The notes under the pieces: generated by a model | Seen by the model: the letters and a program-made list of their open reading frames with translations, nothing else | Told to the model about the DNA's origin: nothing | Database searches by the model: none | DNA from: a virus | Reading direction: 5' to 3' (one strand) | IMG/VR virus record: IMGVR_UViG_3300034107_000256 | Coordinates: 1-24,212 of that record | Length of the DNA stretch: 24,212 bases | Part shown: positions 1 through 8,654 of the stretch, one piece after another | Layout: every line of letters begins with the position of its first letter | Numbering within the stretch: position 1 is the stretch's first letter | Made by a program: the position numbers and the translations under genes

Positions 1-2061
1 TTAGTCAGGTCACTTGGTTGGCAGGATATAACCGTTTCCACGGCAACGGTTAAAACGAATTACAATCCATTGACGTCGGAACATTGCTTCATCTTGATGA
101 AATGGAAAGCGTGGGAAAACGAAACGTACATTGTTGACAATGAGTTGACGCCTGCCATTTTCATTTGGCAAATATTGGAAAAGGCTTTTCAAAATAAAGG
201 ATACCAATTAAACAGTATTTTCAAAACAGATCCTTTTTCCCGCTTGATTATTCCCATGGGTCTTAACTTAGATGCTGATTATATTGCGGATTTTGTAAAC
301 ATGAGAGCTTCCAATCCTTCGCCTTCATCATTCGTTTATTCTGCGGGTGATTACGGCACGGTTGACATTGCATTCACAAACGAAACAACGTCACCTAACT
401 TTGATACGGGTGGCAATTACTCAGGCGGCGTTTACACCGTTCCAATTAATGCTTTATACGAGTTGATTGCTGAGTTAAACGTTAACTTAACGGCTTCAAT
501 CGGTGACATAAACCAATTCGCAGAACTCATTCTTTTCTTTGAGGTTAATGGAAACAACGTTTCAACGTATGATTTGACAAATGAAACATCATTGAATGAT
601 TCCATTGCCCTTGAGTTCCTTGGGGACTTGGTCGCAGGGGACTTAGTTAAAATGCGGTTGAGGTACGAGAACGTAACCTTTAGCCTTACCATTGATGGTT
701 CTTTGTCCGTGGTTGCGCAAAAGGAAGGATTAGAGCAAGGTGAAACGGTGAACTTGGAATACATTATACCTAATTCATGGTATGTAAAGGATATTATCGC
801 AGACTTAACAACCATTTTCAATCTTGCATGGGAAACCGACGTATTAAGCAAACAAGTGTATGCATACCCAAAGGACAATTATACGGTAAGGTACAGGGCA
901 AACGCAAGCGGAGCGATTACCCTTACAACCTTTGACGGTTTTTTTAAGGACACGAATAAGTACGATTTGAATACCCGTGACATTGATGGAAGTGAATTGA
1001 CGATATTAGATAATTATAAATCAAGTCAGGTGCTGGCATACGCCACGGACGACGATACAACAAACAAAGAGGAGGCAAGGCGCGGCGTTAACATTTATTC
1101 AGGTGGTTACAATTTCCCAGAGGACAGATTCCCGAGTGGCATTGAATTTTTATATACAAAGTTCTTTGCAAAAGCGATTCATATAAACGACGTTGCCATT
1201 ACCACGGGTGGAACATACGGGGCGCAGATGCCCCTTGTTTTCGGTGACGATTATAACACCGTGCCAGATGCTGAACCCAATTATAACTTGGCACCTCGTT
1301 TGCTTTATTACGCAGGAAGGCGCAACGGCTTAGACGGGTATGTTCGTTTGTTCGATGAAGCAAGTTCAGCGGCTTCGGCTTTTGATTTTCCAGCGGCTTT
1401 CATGGTAAATTACAATGACCCGAGCGGCGGAGATTTTAACCTTTCTTTTTCCGACGAAGTCACAAATTATACAAATGTGATGCAAGGCGTTTTCAAAACT
1501 TTTCACTTGCAAACTTATAAACGCATTGAACTTGGTAAGCAATACACGACCTTTGTCAAATGGGAAAACAAGGACATAACGCAACTGTCATTCAGGCGCA
1601 AGGGAATGATTGGAAGTTCAAATTTCATCATTCAAGAATTGGAATACAATCCCAAAAGCAATAGCCCAGCGCGCACCGTTATCTTATACGACGAAAAGCC
1701 AAATGTAAATGATTTAAACAAAGTATCAAATACGATTACTTTGGCAGGCGCACCGCCGCAAGGTGGCACTGTGACAGGATCTGGCAGCGGATTGGTTGGA
1801 GCAAATGGAGCGACGGTAAACATTCAGTTGTCTTATACGCCGTTCCTTAACTCGATGACCAACGTACTTGTCTTGGCGGTTAACTCAGGCATAACGCAGG
1901 TAAGTAACACGAATGCAAATGTACTTGTATTCCAGAACGGGCAAAAGTTGATACCAACGATTCAATATATTATCGGTGGTTCAACCATTGGAATCAATGT
2001 GGATACCCATTACGATGGGGCAAATTATGAAGTTATTGTAAACGGCGTAACAAAAGGATAA
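1..2061 (+). CDS. Tail-tip/baseplate-like protein, 5'-truncated
   Basis: The reading frame is open from base 1 with no stop, so at least 686 residues are visible and the true start lies left of the window; the TTG at 70 is only an internal codon. From about base 350 to 720 the protein has a jelly-roll-like segment (GGNYSGGVYTVPINALYELI, later FFEVNGNNVS and DLVKMRLRY) that resembles C1q/TNF-like domains used for binding in fibre proteins. The C-terminus (about 1860-2055) has an 'NGQKLIPTIQYIIGGSTI' pattern like the small beta modules of phage fibres. The middle part (PNSWYVKDIIADLTTIFNLAWETD) is compatible with a baseplate hub. It overlaps the tape measure gene by one base (TAATG), which places it in the tail module. 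Family assignment is an inference; a side-fibre carrier or a Tal-like protein is also possible. Confidence 0.6.
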   Translation, partial: LVRSLGWQDITVSTATVKTNYNPLTSEHCFILMKWKAWENETYIVDNELTPAIFIWQILEKAFQNKGYQLNSIFKTDPFSRLIIPMGLNLDADYIADFVNMRASNPSPSSFVYSAGDYGTVDIAFTNETTSPNFDTGGNYSGGVYTVPINALYELIAELNVNLTASIGDINQFAELILFFEVNGNNVSTYDLTNETSLNDSIALEFLGDLVAGDLVKMRLRYENVTFSLTIDGSLSVVAQKEGLEQGETVNLEYIIPNSWYVKDIIADLTTIFNLAWETDVLSKQVYAYPKDNYTVRYRANASGAITLTTFDGFFKDTNKYDLNTRDIDGSELTILDNYKSSQVLAYATDDDTTNKEEARRGVNIYSGGYNFPEDRFPSGIEFLYTKFFAKAIHINDVAITTGGTYGAQMPLVFGDDYNTVPDAEPNYNLAPRLLYYAGRRNGLDGYVRLFDEASSAASAFDFPAAFMVNYNDPSGGDFNLSFSDEVTNYTNVMQGVFKTFHLQTYKRIELGKQYTTFVKWENKDITQLSFRRKGMIGSSNFIIQELEYNPKSNSPARTVILYDEKPNVNDLNKVSNTITLAGAPPQGGTVTGSGSGLVGANGATVNIQLSYTPFLNSMTNVLVLAVNSGITQVSNTNANVLVFQNGQKLIPTIQYIIGGSTIGINVDTHYDGANYEVIVNGVTKG

Positions 2062-5000
2062 TGGCACAAGTAATAGGTTTTCAAATACAAATAGACGGCT
2101 TAGGTAAAACGGTTGAAACGGCAACAGAATTAAAAAGAGCCATTGCCGACGTAAACGCGGAACTCAAGAAAACAACCGACGTTCAAGAAATCAAGAAACT
2201 TGAGACAAAGTTGGTTGACTTGAAGGCGGCGCAAATGGAGGTCAACAAAGTTGTTAAGGAACAAATCAAAAGCCGCAACGAAGAAATAACCGCGACTGAC
2301 AAAGCCAACGGGGCTTATCGAAAGTTAAGCAAAGAATTAAATGACCAGCGTAACCGATACAAGGACTTGGCGGCGGCTGAGCAGGAATCAAGTCAGGAGG
2401 CAAAAGACCTTCTTGTAAGTATCAACAACCTTGATAAAAAACTAAAGGGCATTGATGCCACGGTTGGACAATTTCAAAGAAACGTTGGTGGTTATACTGA
2501 GGCATTGGGGCAATTTTTCCCGAAGCTTGGAGGTACGATTGGCGATGTTACAGGATTGGTTGGTGATTTATCTATGGGCTTCGCAAACCTTGGTAAAACA
2601 ACGGGGGCTGCAAACATTGGATTAGGCGCGGTTGGTTTAGCATTAACGGCATTTAATGCAATCAGCGGAATTATAGGAGATCTTAATCAGGCGGCAAAAG
2701 AAATAAATGACCTTAAATTAGCCTTAGAAAACTTTGGCGTTGCTTCCGAAGACCTTGACCTTGTTTCGTCCCGTGCCAAAACGATTGGCGAGGTATTTAA
2801 AACAAATGCAGATGACATTGCGGCGGCGGCAAATACATTAAAAAATGAATTTGGAGTATCATTTGAAGAAGCTTTTGACGCGATTGAAAAAGGTTTTTTA
2901 AAGGGTGCGGATTCTCAGGGTAATTTCCTTCAACAATTAAAGGAATATCCCGCGCAATTTGCGGCAGCTAATTTGAGTATTGAGGAATTTTTAGCCGTTT
3001 CAATCGACGCTGCAAACAAAGGAGTATTTGACGACAAGGCTTTAGATGCTATTAAGGAATTTGGAATAACAGTTAAGGAACAATTATCTGGTACAAGGGA
3101 TGCTTTTATTGGTGCATTTGGCGAAGAGTTTACAAATCAATTATTCAATAATTTAAATAGCGGTGCAATATCAAGTGGACAGGCTTTAAAGATTGTAACA
3201 GACGAAATAAAAAACAGTGGTGTATCTGGTAAAGAATTACAAACATTAATATCAACTCTTTTCAAGTCTGCTGGTGAGGATGCTGGCGATTATGTTTTAA
3301 CACTTGGTGACGTTGTAAGCAATACGGATAAATTATTTGAGGCAGACACAAATCTTCAAAAGCAAGTCAAAGAGAATTTAAAAGTCACTCAGGCGAACAA
3401 TTTAGCAACGGCGAAATATTCGGAATCGGTTGCAGATGCTGAAATAAGAAGAAAGGAATTTACCGACGGTTTAAGTAAACTTGGAAAAGTTTTATTTGAC
3501 GTGGTTATATTTTTTGTTCAACCTTTGCTATCAGCATTTAATGCCGTGGTCGATGGTTTTGGAAAAGGTTACGACGCCATTAAATTTATAGCCGATGAAG
3601 GTTCAAGAATAATATCTAAAAGCTTTTCAAAGAATAGTGAAAAAGAATTAAAGGCAGTTGAAACAGCGAATAAAAAGAAACTTGATGCAGAAAAGAAACT
3701 TCAGGATGATATAAATAAAGTTGGTGGTAAAGCCTTTTTGGAAAATGAGGCAAGGGCTGAAAAAATAAGGGAGGCGGCGTTAAACAAAAGTAAGGCAGAC
3801 GCGGCGGCGTTATTAAATACAGAAGACGGATTAAATCAAGCGCTTGCCGATAAAAAGAAAAAGCGTGGAAGCTTGGTTTTTGGTACTCCAGAATTTAAAA
3901 AGGTTGAATCAGAAATTAAACAACTTGAAAAGGAATTAGAAAAATTTAACCCATCTAAGGCAGGTTCAAAGGGTGGTGAAAAGTTTGTAAAGTCATTCAC
4001 CGAAGGTTCACTTGCAGAACTTGAAAACCAACGCTCCGAATTACAAAGCGCGTTTTCAAACGCCGTGGTTGGATCGGGGACACAGAAAGAACTTGCGGTA
4101 AAGTTGAACGCAATTAATAATCAAATCAAAACGGCGGTTGAACAACAAAACCAAATATTAGCCGATGCAACGCGTGGTAACTTGCTTAACAACTTGAAAA
4201 ACGCTGAGCAACTTGCGACGCTTCCGTTGACCACAAAGCCGCCTGAGTTATTAAAAAAGGAGGTTGAAGATATTCAGAAAGTATTTAAAGAGGTTACAAA
4301 AAACGCAGACGACTTTAGGGACGAACAAAGAAAAAAGGAAGAGGAAGATTTAGAGGAACGCGCAAAGAGAATCGAAACTTATTTGCAAACCGCTTCTTTA
4401 GTAACCGACTTTTTCTCCACGGTTCAGCAAGCGCGTTTTAAAAAGGATGCTGACCAATTAAACGAACAAATTGAATTAACAGAAGAAAACATTGCAACGC
4501 TTGAAGCCAAAGCAGAAAAGGCAAGTGGATTAAAAAAGAGAAGATTAGAAAAAGAGATTGTTCAAGAAAAAGCATTGTTGGACGCAAGAAACAAAGAAGC
4601 CGAAGCATTGCAATTAAAGGCGGCGAAGGCTGAAAAGAAAATTGCCATTATGCAATCAATCATTCAGGGCGCTTTGGCGGTAAACAGGGCTTTAGCCGTT
4701 CCACCTGGTCCGCCATTTACTATTGGCTCAGCAATTACCGCAGGTGTTTTCGCAGGCATACAAACTGCGACGATTATCGCTCAGCCCCTTGCCGAAGGTG
4801 GCGTTGTAACAGGGCAACGGGTGAATCAAAAGCAAAACATACCAACGCGGTCAAATGGTGACAATGTACTTGCATACGTTAAACGCGGTGAGGTTGTATT
4901 GAATCAACGTCAACAAAGTTTATTAGGCGGTTCTCCGACGTTCAGGAAACTTGGTATCAAAGGTTTCGCGGAGGGTGGCATGGTTCCACCGATTAACCCA

Positions 5001-5174
5001 CCTATACAAGGCATGAGTTTACAAGGTAACATGAATGAATTTTTACAAGTCATGGAGGCAAAGACCGACGCGATAAACAACAGGATTGACAGGTTGCAGG
5101 CATACGTTGTGAGTGAGGATATTGCGCGCGATCTTGCTGAGGGAAACAAGTTGAAAATAAACGCCACTTTATAA
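2061..5174 (+). CDS. Tail tape measure protein
   Basis: This 1037-residue protein has the family architecture. Residues 1-140 are a charged coiled coil. Residues 155-210 are Gly/Ala-rich and hydrophobic (GDVTGLVGDL, GLGAVGLALTAF). Residues 240-430 form a helical core like the TP901/PhageMin_Tail domain (FDDKALDAIKEFGITVKEQL). A second long coiled coil lies at about 760-860. The C-terminus has the typical hydrophobic stretch (IMQSIIQGALAVNRALAV, AITAGVFAGIQTATIIAQPL) and then 'LAEGGVV', 'VKRGEVVLNQRQ' and 'FAEGGMV'. Tape measures set the length of the siphovirus tail and line its lumen; roughly 1000 residues predicts a long non-contractile tail. The ATG overlaps the upstream stop (TAATG). It lies upstream of the capsid genes, the reverse of the lambda order. 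A long tail is inferred from length only. Confidence 0.92.
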   Translation: MAQVIGFQIQIDGLGKTVETATELKRAIADVNAELKKTTDVQEIKKLETKLVDLKAAQMEVNKVVKEQIKSRNEEITATDKANGAYRKLSKELNDQRNRYKDLAAAEQESSQEAKDLLVSINNLDKKLKGIDATVGQFQRNVGGYTEALGQFFPKLGGTIGDVTGLVGDLSMGFANLGKTTGAANIGLGAVGLALTAFNAISGIIGDLNQAAKEINDLKLALENFGVASEDLDLVSSRAKTIGEVFKTNADDIAAAANTLKNEFGVSFEEAFDAIEKGFLKGADSQGNFLQQLKEYPAQFAAANLSIEEFLAVSIDAANKGVFDDKALDAIKEFGITVKEQLSGTRDAFIGAFGEEFTNQLFNNLNSGAISSGQALKIVTDEIKNSGVSGKELQTLISTLFKSAGEDAGDYVLTLGDVVSNTDKLFEADTNLQKQVKENLKVTQANNLATAKYSESVADAEIRRKEFTDGLSKLGKVLFDVVIFFVQPLLSAFNAVVDGFGKGYDAIKFIADEGSRIISKSFSKNSEKELKAVETANKKKLDAEKKLQDDINKVGGKAFLENEARAEKIREAALNKSKADAAALLNTEDGLNQALADKKKKRGSLVFGTPEFKKVESEIKQLEKELEKFNPSKAGSKGGEKFVKSFTEGSLAELENQRSELQSAFSNAVVGSGTQKELAVKLNAINNQIKTAVEQQNQILADATRGNLLNNLKNAEQLATLPLTTKPPELLKKEVEDIQKVFKEVTKNADDFRDEQRKKEEEDLEERAKRIETYLQTASLVTDFFSTVQQARFKKDADQLNEQIELTEENIATLEAKAEKASGLKKRRLEKEIVQEKALLDARNKEAEALQLKAAKAEKKIAIMQSIIQGALAVNRALAVPPGPPFTIGSAITAGVFAGIQTATIIAQPLAEGGVVTGQRVNQKQNIPTRSNGDNVLAYVKRGEVVLNQRQQSLLGGSPTFRKLGIKGFAEGGMVPPINPPIQGMSLQGNMNEFLQVMEAKTDAINNRIDRLQAYVVSEDIARDLAEGNKLKINATL

Positions 5175-5438
5175 ATGTGTAATTGTATGAAAACGGATAA
5201 CATTTGGGGAGAACTTGGTTCTCGAATACCTGAGGAATACAAGGCGCAAGTTACCGCCACGGTAAACAGGACTTACAGGGTTTTGAGCATTGACCCAAAT
5301 GATATGGATTATTTGTTCAATGTTTATAACAACTTTGTTAATCACTATGAGCCTGAGCGGCGAAATTGTCCCGCGTGTCGGACAAAAGTAGTCGGTAAAA
5401 TGAGGCAAATAGTACAATATTGGAACGAAAATGGATGA
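5175..5438 (+). CDS. Small Cys-containing protein after the tape measure
   Basis: 87 residues. The ATG follows the tape measure stop directly (TAAATG); a second in-frame ATG is at residue 5. The N-terminus carries CNC and the C-terminal part has NCPACRTK, giving four cysteines that could form a small metal site, although the two pairs are far apart (residues 2/4 and about 65/68). The rest is hydrophilic and helical (IPEEYKAQVTATVNRTYRVL). I do not recognise the family. It overlaps the next gene by 8 bases, so the two are probably translated together. In lambda-like phages the pair next to the tape measure gene encodes tail assembly chaperones. Position alone hints at that here, but no sequence feature supports it and there is no frameshift signal. 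Confidence 0.75.
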   Translation: MCNCMKTDNIWGELGSRIPEEYKAQVTATVNRTYRVLSIDPNDMDYLFNVYNNFVNHYEPERRNCPACRTKVVGKMRQIVQYWNENG

Positions 5439-5781
5439 ATTTGAAATGATTAATGAGGATTTATTACAGGATTTTACGCATGAAATCCTAAATAAATACA
5501 GTGCATTTTGCCAAAAGGAAGGTATTACGCCCAGTTTTTTTCATCTTATTTCCTTCCTCGTTAAAACCGACGTGGTAAAGGAAAAGACGGTTGCGAAATA
5601 TATGGTCATGCACCTTTACCCAAATAGCCTTTATTCAAATGATTCAAAGATGGATGCCATGATGGAAATAAGCATACGAACGGGAATAAGTAAGAAGCAT
5701 GTTTATAACATGGTTCAGCACCCTGAGCGGTTTGGTTATCAAATCAAGCAAAAAAGAAAAGATAAAAACGATACCGAGTAA
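5431..5781 (+). CDS. Small protein with a helix-turn-helix-like C-terminus
   Basis: 116 residues, starting 8 bases inside the preceding gene. The C-terminal third (MMEISIRTGISKKHVYNMVQ) reads like a helix-turn-helix, with a short turn at 'TGIS' before a putative recognition helix, and is followed by a basic tail ending in KQKRKDKNDTE. The N-terminal part is helical and mildly acidic. A DNA-binding role (late regulator or small packaging component) is possible, but no family is recognised. It is unusual as a putative DNA-binding protein between the tape measure and capsid modules. A 26-base A/T-rich gap separates it from the protease gene. Confidence 0.7.
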   Translation: MDEFEMINEDLLQDFTHEILNKYSAFCQKEGITPSFFHLISFLVKTDVVKEKTVAKYMVMHLYPNSLYSNDSKMDAMMEISIRTGISKKHVYNMVQHPERFGYQIKQKRKDKNDTE

Positions 5782-5807
5782 TTTTGTAAATAAATTATTT
5801 TTCTTTT

Positions 5808-7187
5808 ATGACATACGCCGATTATCCAGATGCCGCAAAAAACAACGCACGACGCGCACTTGACCACAAGGAAAAGAATGGGTCAGACTGCGGAACGCTT
5901 GTCGGCTGGCAACGGGCAAATCAAATCGCCAACGGTGAAGGATTAAGCGAAGAAACGGTTCAGCGTACTTATTCCTTTTTAAGCCGCGCGGAAACGTATG
6001 ACCAGGGGAAATACTTTGATGAAGATGGGTCTGAAATCTGCGGCTCAGTAATGTACGACGCATGGGGTGGAAGTGCTATGAGGGTTTGGGCTGAGGCGAA
6101 ATACAAGGCGATTCAAAAGGACAAAGCAAAAAACATGGCAAAAGTAAGTATAGATATTTTAGGTGAAATTTCGGAATCGGTTAATTCTTACAACTCGGTA
6201 AGGGCAAAGATTAACCAGGCGAACGGGCAACCAATTAATTTAACAATATCCTCAGGCGGTGGCAGCGTCACCGAAGGAATGGGTATTGCTGACTTAGTTG
6301 CAAATTACCCCGAAGAAACCACGGCAACAGGAATCGGACTCGTCGCGAGTATTGCAACGGTTGTACTGTTGGCGGCTGACAATGTTAAGATGACTGAGAA
6401 CGCCTTCATGATGATTCACCGCCCTTGGAGTTATACGATGGGTAACGCCGACGAACTTGAGGCAACGGCTGAGTTATTGGACAAAATGGAAGCAAAGTTA
6501 CTTGATATTTACACGGCTTCGGTTATTAAACGCAAAGGAGACCAAAAGAACCTAAAAGAAATTATTACGAATATGATGGCAGCTGAAACATGGCTGACCG
6601 CTCAGGAAGCATTGGAATTTGGCTTCATTGATGAAATTGTGAAAGTTGGCGAAAAAAACATAGATATGTTACCGTTGCAAAATAGCCTAAACAAGTTCTT
6701 AAATGTTCCAGCCGCATTATTAACAAACACAAAAAAAGAAGATGAAATGGGTAGTTCTATTTTAGAAAAAATCAAATCCCTTCTTAATAGCATAGACGAA
6801 ACTCCAACGGTGGAAAATGTTATTGAGGAGGAGAAAGTAATTGAGGAGCCTGAGATGGATGAAGTCGAAAAAGCTATTTCCATGTTAAAGGAGAAAGGTT
6901 ACATTGTAATGTCACCCGATGAAATGGATGCCATTAACTCAAAGCAAAAAGAGGAAATGGAATCAATGTACAAAAAGACCGACGAACAAAAGAACTCAAT
7001 CAATGAAATTGAAACGGTTCTTGAAACATTGGGCAATGAATTGGTTGCACTCAGGGCGCAAGTAAAAAAAGGCGTTGGACTTCCTTCGGGCGGCTCAGCC
7101 CATGAAAAGGTTCAAGAAACAAAAGCGAAATCGAGTTACTTTGATTCTTTCGCTTCATTAGTTCAATCTAAAATCTCACAAAGATAA
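5808..7187 (+). CDS. ClpP-type prohead protease fused to scaffold-like domain
   Basis: 459 residues in three parts. Residues 1-100 (YPDAAKNNARRALDHKEKNG, CGTLVGWQRANQIANGEGLS, YDAWGGSAMRVWA) form a domain I recall from other phage head proteins; its function is unknown to me. Residues 110-280 are a ClpP/SppA-type serine protease: glycine-rich ISSGGGSV at 147-153, nucleophile Ser181 in GLVASIATVV, and catalytic-type His204 in MMIHRPW. Residues 305-459 are acidic, coiled-coil and low in aromatics (VIEEEKVIEEPEMDEVEKAI), as expected of a scaffold. Such protease-scaffold fusions direct procapsid assembly and are then cleaved, as in lambda gpC/Nu3. It lies just before the decoration-like and capsid genes and overlaps the next ATG by one base. 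Confidence 0.88.
   Translation: MTYADYPDAAKNNARRALDHKEKNGSDCGTLVGWQRANQIANGEGLSEETVQRTYSFLSRAETYDQGKYFDEDGSEICGSVMYDAWGGSAMRVWAEAKYKAIQKDKAKNMAKVSIDILGEISESVNSYNSVRAKINQANGQPINLTISSGGGSVTEGMGIADLVANYPEETTATGIGLVASIATVVLLAADNVKMTENAFMMIHRPWSYTMGNADELEATAELLDKMEAKLLDIYTASVIKRKGDQKNLKEIITNMMAAETWLTAQEALEFGFIDEIVKVGEKNIDMLPLQNSLNKFLNVPAALLTNTKKEDEMGSSILEKIKSLLNSIDETPTVENVIEEEKVIEEPEMDEVEKAISMLKEKGYIVMSPDEMDAINSKQKEEMESMYKKTDEQKNSINEIETVLETLGNELVALRAQVKKGVGLPSGGSAHEKVQETKAKSSYFDSFASLVQSKISQR
6747..7187 (+). other. Possible internal start for free scaffold protein
   Basis: Met314 of the protease gene is preceded by an A-rich stretch (AACAAACACAAAAAAAGAAG just upstream) that resembles the leaders in front of other genes in this window. 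Translation from here would give a 146-residue acidic coiled-coil protein lacking the protease. Lambda makes its scaffold Nu3 from an internal start in gene C in the same way. The start is in frame and at the domain boundary; actual use is inferred. Confidence 0.4.
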
Positions 7188-7648
7188 TGGCAACAGCAAA
7201 CGTCAATGGTTTTCTCGATTCAAATACATACGTCGGGCAAAACAGTTTAAACCGCACCAACCCGTATGCCAACGCGCAAGGAATAAACGCGGAGCAATTA
7301 TACGGTATCGATACCTTCGAGGATCGCATTCCCGTTTCCTTAACCTATGGCACTTCCACGGCTGGCAATCGCTTGAGCATTGCACCGTTGACAGGCGTAA
7401 CAAGTGCAAGTGATTTTTACAAAGTTACCGTCGTTGACGAATCAGGTAACGAGGCTTACGCCAACTGGCAATCCTCAGCACCAACGGCAATTTTACAGAT
7501 AACAACCACGGCGTTGAATAAAGGCAACGATTGGAAGGTGTTATTTGCAACGGCAGCGGCTGGAGCAAAAACCGAGTTTTCATTTGTGATTGAAGATTCA
7601 TTGGTTCTTACCAATACGTCTGCAACCATTTCTTACCCAAATCTTTAA
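7187..7648 (+). CDS. Probable capsid decoration/stabilising protein
   Basis: 153 residues, with its ATG overlapping the protease stop (TAATG). It is rich in Thr, Ala, Ser and Asn with few charges. The N-terminus looks extended (NVNGFLDSNTYVGQNSLN) and the rest is beta-type (FYKVTVVDESGNEAY, KTEFSFVIEDSLVLTNTSAT). A short beta protein between protease/scaffold and major capsid protein is where lambda-like phages place gpD-type decoration proteins. I do not recognise a family signature, so the role rests on position and composition; a head fibre or other minor structural protein is also possible. Confidence 0.65.
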   Translation: MATANVNGFLDSNTYVGQNSLNRTNPYANAQGINAEQLYGIDTFEDRIPVSLTYGTSTAGNRLSIAPLTGVTSASDFYKVTVVDESGNEAYANWQSSAPTAILQITTTALNKGNDWKVLFATAAAGAKTEFSFVIEDSLVLTNTSATISYPNL

Positions 7649-7660
7649 AATTAAAAACAA

Positions 7661-8644
7661 ATGGCATTAGTTGAAATAAGCCAACTTGACGTATCTTTCA
7701 GAGGTACGGAGGCAAATAACATTTTTTTAGAGCCTGTTTTCTTTGACGATGATTTACGCGGACAATTCCGTGTACTTGGTAACGTTGCGAATAAAAAGAA
7801 AATGGTTTTCGTTCAACAGTTGGAAAACATTGTACGTAAATACTCAGGCTGCGGATTTAATCCCGTTGGCTCGGTTGACATTTATCAGCGCACCATCGAC
7901 GTTGAAAAAATGAAGGTTGATTTAGAAATGTGCTGGGATGAATTTGAGGATACCGTTTTTGAAGAGTTGTTAAAAACGGGCACAAGACTTCCAGATGTTT
8001 CGGGTACATTGATTGAAAACATTCTTTTAACCCGTACACAACAGGCGATAAGAAACGACATTACCCGTCTTTCTTACTTCGGCGACCAGTCAAGTAATAA
8101 CCCTAACTTTGATTCACTTGATGGTTTTTGGACTGTTTATTATCCTCAGTTGGTTGCAGACGATTTAGTACCACGCGCAAACACAGGCTCAGGTTCTGAC
8201 CTTTCGTCTGGTGACGGCTTTGGCATTCTTCGCGCGGTGTATGACCAAGCACCATTGCAGTTGAAAGGTTTACCTGCCAATCAAAAGGTATTCAATGTTA
8301 CGCAAAGCGTTTATTCTCAGCTTCGCGAGGACATTGAAAACGGCGGTGGCGGTGACTACGGTTTATTGCAATTAATCAACGGGGTTGAGCAATTTACCTT
8401 CCGTGGCGTTCCTGTGATTCCTCAATTCCGTTGGGACGATATTGCAACAGGACTTGGAACAACAAAGCCTCACTACGTTGAATATACCACGCCTCAAAAC
8501 AAGGTGCTTGCGACGGACGTGTTAAGCCCTGAAACGGCTTTGGAACTTTGGTACGACCAGAAGGACGAAAAGGTGTATATCAAGGCACGCTTCAAAATGG
8601 GCGTTAATTATATTCACCATTCATTAATTAGCTTAGGCTACTAA
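7661..8644 (+). CDS. Major capsid protein, HK97-like fold
   Basis: 327 residues, usual length for an HK97-fold capsid subunit without a long delta domain, consistent with the scaffold being encoded separately. The N-terminus is extended; the middle has a long helix-rich section (TLIENILLTRTQQAIRNDIT), a glycine-rich loop (NTGSGSDLSSGDGFGI), and the C-terminal half has the P-domain/A-domain flavour (FRGVPVIPQFRWDDI, HYVEYTTPQNKVLATDVL, KVYIKARFKMGVNYIHHSLI) typical of Bacteroidota phage capsid proteins. It sits 12 bases after the decoration-like gene with an A-rich leader (TTAAAATTAAAAACAA) directly before the ATG. It should form the icosahedral shell. Fold assignment is from sequence character plus context. 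Confidence 0.85.
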   Translation: MALVEISQLDVSFRGTEANNIFLEPVFFDDDLRGQFRVLGNVANKKKMVFVQQLENIVRKYSGCGFNPVGSVDIYQRTIDVEKMKVDLEMCWDEFEDTVFEELLKTGTRLPDVSGTLIENILLTRTQQAIRNDITRLSYFGDQSSNNPNFDSLDGFWTVYYPQLVADDLVPRANTGSGSDLSSGDGFGILRAVYDQAPLQLKGLPANQKVFNVTQSVYSQLREDIENGGGGDYGLLQLINGVEQFTFRGVPVIPQFRWDDIATGLGTTKPHYVEYTTPQNKVLATDVLSPETALELWYDQKDEKVYIKARFKMGVNYIHHSLISLGY

Positions 8645-8654
8645 TAAAAAACGA

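Noticed and set aside
432-878. - strand 148-residue frame inside the tail-tip gene
   Set aside because: Antisense to a long, clearly coding + frame; no leader or overlap with other - strand genes.
5175-5781. Programmed frameshift joining the two genes after the tape measure
   Set aside because: The overlap (AAAATGGATGAA) has no convincing slippery heptamer and both frames have proper starts and stops.
5782-5810. TTTTGTAAATAAATTATTTTTC upstream half resembling the promoter modules
   Set aside because: GTAAAT at 5786-5791 has no ATTTAC partner 40 bp away and no -7 element before the ATG at 5808; probably just an A/T-rich leader.
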